Assembly (NCBI GenBank): GCA_946122785.1
Contig: CAMGYJ010000002.1
Location: 56,259,703 to 56,323,702 of the forward strand
Source: Linum tenue
Lineage: Eukaryota; Streptophyta; Magnoliopsida; Malpighiales; Linaceae
DNA length: 64,000 bases
Reading direction: 5' to 3'
Part shown: piece after piece, positions 60,960 to 64,000 of the stretch
Numbering within the stretch: position 1 is the first letter of the stretch
Layout of the letters: each line of letters starts with the position of its first letter
Made by a program: the position numbers and the translations under genes
The notes under the pieces: generated by a model
Database searches by the model: none
Told to the model about the DNA's origin: nothing
What the model saw: the letters and a program-made list of their open reading frames with translations, nothing else

Positions 60960-61345
60960 AACCTAGAATGGGAAATCTTCTTCACAAGTGTACGAAAGGA
61001 GTAGGGTGTGGTGCTTATTACAGGATTTCAGAAGCCATGTCAAACTCCATAGTAGCTGCAAGCCTGCAACAACCACTCTATATTTGCGAACAGGGAATGA
61101 TGACCACCGCTTATGACCTGGATAACACAGTGAAACCAATTGTCAATTTCGGGTCTTCATTCGACGGTTTTGTTTTAGCAGCAGCAACGACGTTCGGGTC
61201 GGGGCATGTCGACCCGGAGAAAGCTGCGGATCTCGGGCTGGTGACAATGCTTCGAGGCCGGATCACCTAAATAACCTCGGCAGTCTGAACTACCACTCGA
61301 CTCAGATACTTGCGGTGTTGCCAGGGAAGAGTTTTGCGTATAAAT
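60960..61345 (+). pseudogene. Subtilase (subtilisin-like protease) gene fragment
   Basis: Plant subtilase text is visible in two frames. MMTTAYDLDNT (near 61094) corresponds to the stretch after the catalytic Ser, and FGSGHVDPEKAADLGLV (near 61190) to the conserved Gly-x-Gly-His-Val-x-Pro motif. After a stop at 61268 and a frame change, NYHSTQILAVLPGKSF (61288-61335) follows. The text before MMTTAY does not match a subtilase, so the N-terminal part including the catalytic triad is missing. It ends where a hAT-like element begins. Confidence 0.75.
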
Positions 61346-61783
61346 CAGAAGTGGCAAATGAATTGATCCGTGGATTGGTGGATCCATGGATCAAATGGAT
61401 TGGATCCAATGGATTGGTGGATTCATGGATTGGATCAAGTAGATTGGCGGATTATCCATGAATCCAAATGACAACTTCAACCAAATACCAATATGTAAAA
61501 TGTGAAAAGTTTAGGTACTAAAATGTCATAATGAAAATTTTTAAGTACCAAAACGTAATTTTCCAACGATATTTTTTCATATAAAAAAATAAATTTTGGA
61601 TACCAAAATGTAAAATATAAAAAGTATATGTATCAAACCGTAATTTGCCATTTGGATCCATGGATCAATCCATGAATCCACCAATCCAATTGTATTTTAA
61701 TCAAATGGCTTGGATTTAAATGGAGTGGATTAGGTGAATATTTTTAATGGGTTGGTGGATTGGATTGAGAATTGCCACCTCTA
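61346..61783. mobile_element. hAT-like MITE next to the subtilase fragment
   Basis: The left end CAGAAGTGGCAAATGAATTG is mirrored by the right end (TAGAGGTGGCAATTCTC when inverted). Subterminal words repeat TGGATTGGTGGATCCATGG. The flanks GTATAAAT and GTATATTA agree at only five of eight bases, so the duplication is aged or the border is off by a few bases. Confidence 0.6.
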
Positions 61784-61791
61784 GTATATTA

Positions 61792-63799
61792 TATCAAATT
61801 TTATCTAACATGCATATGAATAATAATAACATTACACCAAAATAATATGTCGTACTTGGATCTAACGTATAGTGGAAATTTACACACACTTACATAACTA
61901 TATAAGATCAATATTCAAATGTCCAACTTAGAATTCCAAAATTATGTTTAGACAAAGAGGAAAACGAAAAAATAGGTGCATTTTGCAAACCAAATGGAAA
62001 AAGACACTGTGTAACCTTCAATCCGACAACATTACAGCGGATCGATCCGACGGTTGTGTGCGGTCTGTTTTTCTCAATGGGCAAGGGTCAACCCGTTGGT
62101 TGAGATTTTAACATGGATTCATGACACGCTAAAACACAACACCTAACAGTGGCCAAGTGTAACCAATGAAAGGGACTGCAGTATAGTGGCACAAGTAATA
62201 AATATCGAATCCACGGGTCTCTAGAGTTACTATTACTCAGCTTCAGTTCATTATCTAGCAAACTAGATTAAGGATTGATTAACTAAACTACTCTACTAAC
62301 TACTCTACTAATTACAAGTTGGGAACTCACTTAGGTATGATTCCCCCTAGCTCCTCAATTAGGTCCAAGTTGCATTTACCTTTGGTTGATCTACTGTTGA
62401 TTAAACTGCGGAAGATCCTATATTAGCTTGGAATCTCTTAAGCTGACCAAGCCCTCTCAGTCCAACTACCCGGCAGACGACTAGTCTTCACCAGGATAGA
62501 AAGCTGAGGCTATGAAAACAGAACTCCACTACTGGAATGAATTCCAGTACAAAGCAGTAAACTGGCTAACTCTCGTATAACCAACCTCCTACTATCGAAT
62601 GAAGAGGCTCTAACAACCTAATCAGATTCTATCTATCTCAGGTTGCAGCAGAAATTGAGAAAAGCTGATCAGACTCCAATCAATTCAATAAACATGCATC
62701 ATTCGGTTAAAATCAAACAGTAATATCATCCCAAGTCATTACAATCAAATCCCTAACACAAGGAACTAGGGTTCTTCATACCCAAGTGAGAGAAAGGTTC
62801 TACTCCATAGAGAGAGAAAGGAAAACGGAAATCAGAGTAGTCATACTCATAAAGATGAGGAAAATCTGCTCTGGGATGTCAATCTTCACTCCTAGGGACG
62901 CAATCTGGGCTTCAATGATGAGAAATCCACTCCAAAATAGCTCCTAGGGTTTGTTCTTCGCTCTTTCTCTCTCTAAAACTCTGTTTTTGCCCAGAAAATC
63001 GAATTCCTCTTCCTTGGCTCGAATCTGCCTCCAAAAACCCGACTCTGGGCAAATTACGGGCAGAATTACGGCCGTAATCACGTCCTGCCCGTAATTCGCA
63101 CCAAAACGCACGTTTCACTTAAGCTGCAGGAGGAGGAGATACGCCCGTAATTTACAAATTACCGCCAGTAATTTGAGAATTACGATCGTAATTACGGCCG
63201 TAATTTAGCAGGGGCTGCCCGTAATTCTGTCTGTGCTTCGCCATTTAACCTCCAAATGACCCGAAACTTACGCCTATGCACCTCTTTACTTGCTAGGACC
63301 TGAAATACGACAAAACAACACAACCTAGCGTAAAATAGGCCTAGGAACAATCAATTCGAGCCAAAATGGACAGGAAACCAGAGTGAAAACATGTGCAAAT
63401 ACGATGCTATCAAATTCCCCCACACTTAACCGTTTGCTTGTCCCCAAGCAAACCTAACTCAAACCAATGCAGCTCTCCAGACCTCTATAGCAACAAACAA
63501 CCCCGATCGTCGGTAGAGGATTTCCTAGACATATAGCAGCTTACGAGGTCAACTGGTCTTCTAAGACGTCCCCTATCTCTCTCAACGCGAGTACTAGACT
63601 CAAGCCAGTATCATGAGAAGAAGTAGAAGTAAGACAGTCAGTTCATGGACAAAGGGACTCACAACACTCACAACCAAGGACTCGTTGTACCGGGGTGCTC
63701 TTTCACTTCATTTCACCGTTGGGACCCCCTTTTTGCACTTTCATTCACATTTTCCTTGTTTTTTTTTTCACTTAGCAGGGGTTCCAACTGCAGTCTTTT
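61792..63799. other. Probable LTR-retrotransposon-derived sequence
   Basis: No coding domain is seen. At 63050-63230 the words TTACGGGCAGAATTACGG, CGGCCGTAATT and GCCCGTAATT recur in both orientations, forming short hairpins like those at 15135-15250. The text CCCCCACACTTAACC near 63418 is of a kind common in plant Ty3-type elements. Boundaries are not visible in the window. Confidence 0.4.
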
Positions 63800-63915
63800 G
63801 CACGGTCGACCCTTATTAGTCGAGCAAGAGCAATTTCTGTACACCTGGCACTCGCCAGGGTACTTCTTTTAACTCCTTTTCCTCAACTCGTGTGGAGGGT
63901 CAATGAAATTAAGGG
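63800..63915. repeat. Second copy of the dispersed repeat at 33121-33260
   Basis: It shares TTATTAGTCGAGCAAGAGCA-like text, AGTACTTCTTTT-like text and GGAGGGTCAATG with the first copy, in the same order and orientation. Confidence 0.65.
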
Positions 63916-64000
63916 GGTTCGGAAGCTCTATCCGTGCCCTTAAAAACACATCCTCAAGTAGGCAAACCGTTCAACGGGTGAAAATTTTACTTGTACTAGA

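Overview
This window is nuclear DNA of a flowering plant, most likely a eudicot. The genes are split by short AT-rich GT-AG introns. The recognisable proteins are plant-type: a CCHC/SHAQKYF one-repeat MYB factor, a RABD2-type Rab GTPase, a plant 2-oxoglutarate dioxygenase and a plastid-type methionine sulfoxide reductase A. The rest is dominated by plant transposon families. The species cannot be named from the sequence alone.

Layout. Bases 1-5700 hold no recognised gene, only local tandem repeats. At 5756-7143 (+) lies the MYB gene. It converges with a complete eight-exon RAB1/RABD2 gene at 9525-7608 (-). From 9.9 to 20 kb there are hAT-type miniature elements, one of them a nest, and worn LTR-retrotransposon pieces. 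A two-exon single-pass membrane protein sits at 20121-20653 (+). A three-exon dioxygenase follows at 25402-22021 (-), with a hAT MITE in one intron and a Tourist-like MITE in the other. At 26.1-27.1 kb is a near-palindrome of about 930 bp. A decayed Copia element runs over 28.7-32.45 kb (+), and a 2.3 kb terminal-inverted-repeat element over 35.9-38.2 kb.

A very young non-autonomous LTR retrotransposon (38302-42051, LTRs read as identical) ends 166 bp before the start codon of the MSRA gene (42218-43699, +). Downstream are a hAT element with gene-like filling, mixed Gypsy/Copia debris, an internally deleted Copia element with both LTRs and target duplication (48879-53461, -), two foldback elements (53.5-55.7 kb) and a Mutator-like element with gene-like cargo (56154-57861). 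The minus strand at 59.1-58.1 kb has the promoter layout of plant snoRNA or translation genes and two candidate C/D snoRNAs. A hAT-within-hAT nest (59365-60865), a subtilase pseudogene cut off by another hAT-like element, and retrotransposon-type sequence fill the end.

How the parts relate. The genes do not form a pathway; they are independent loci. The main story is transposition. At least nine DNA elements can be delimited by their inverted ends, most also by target duplications. Several sit in introns or just beside genes, and two to four carry gene-like GC-rich cargo. I saw no CRISPR, operon or prokaryotic feature.
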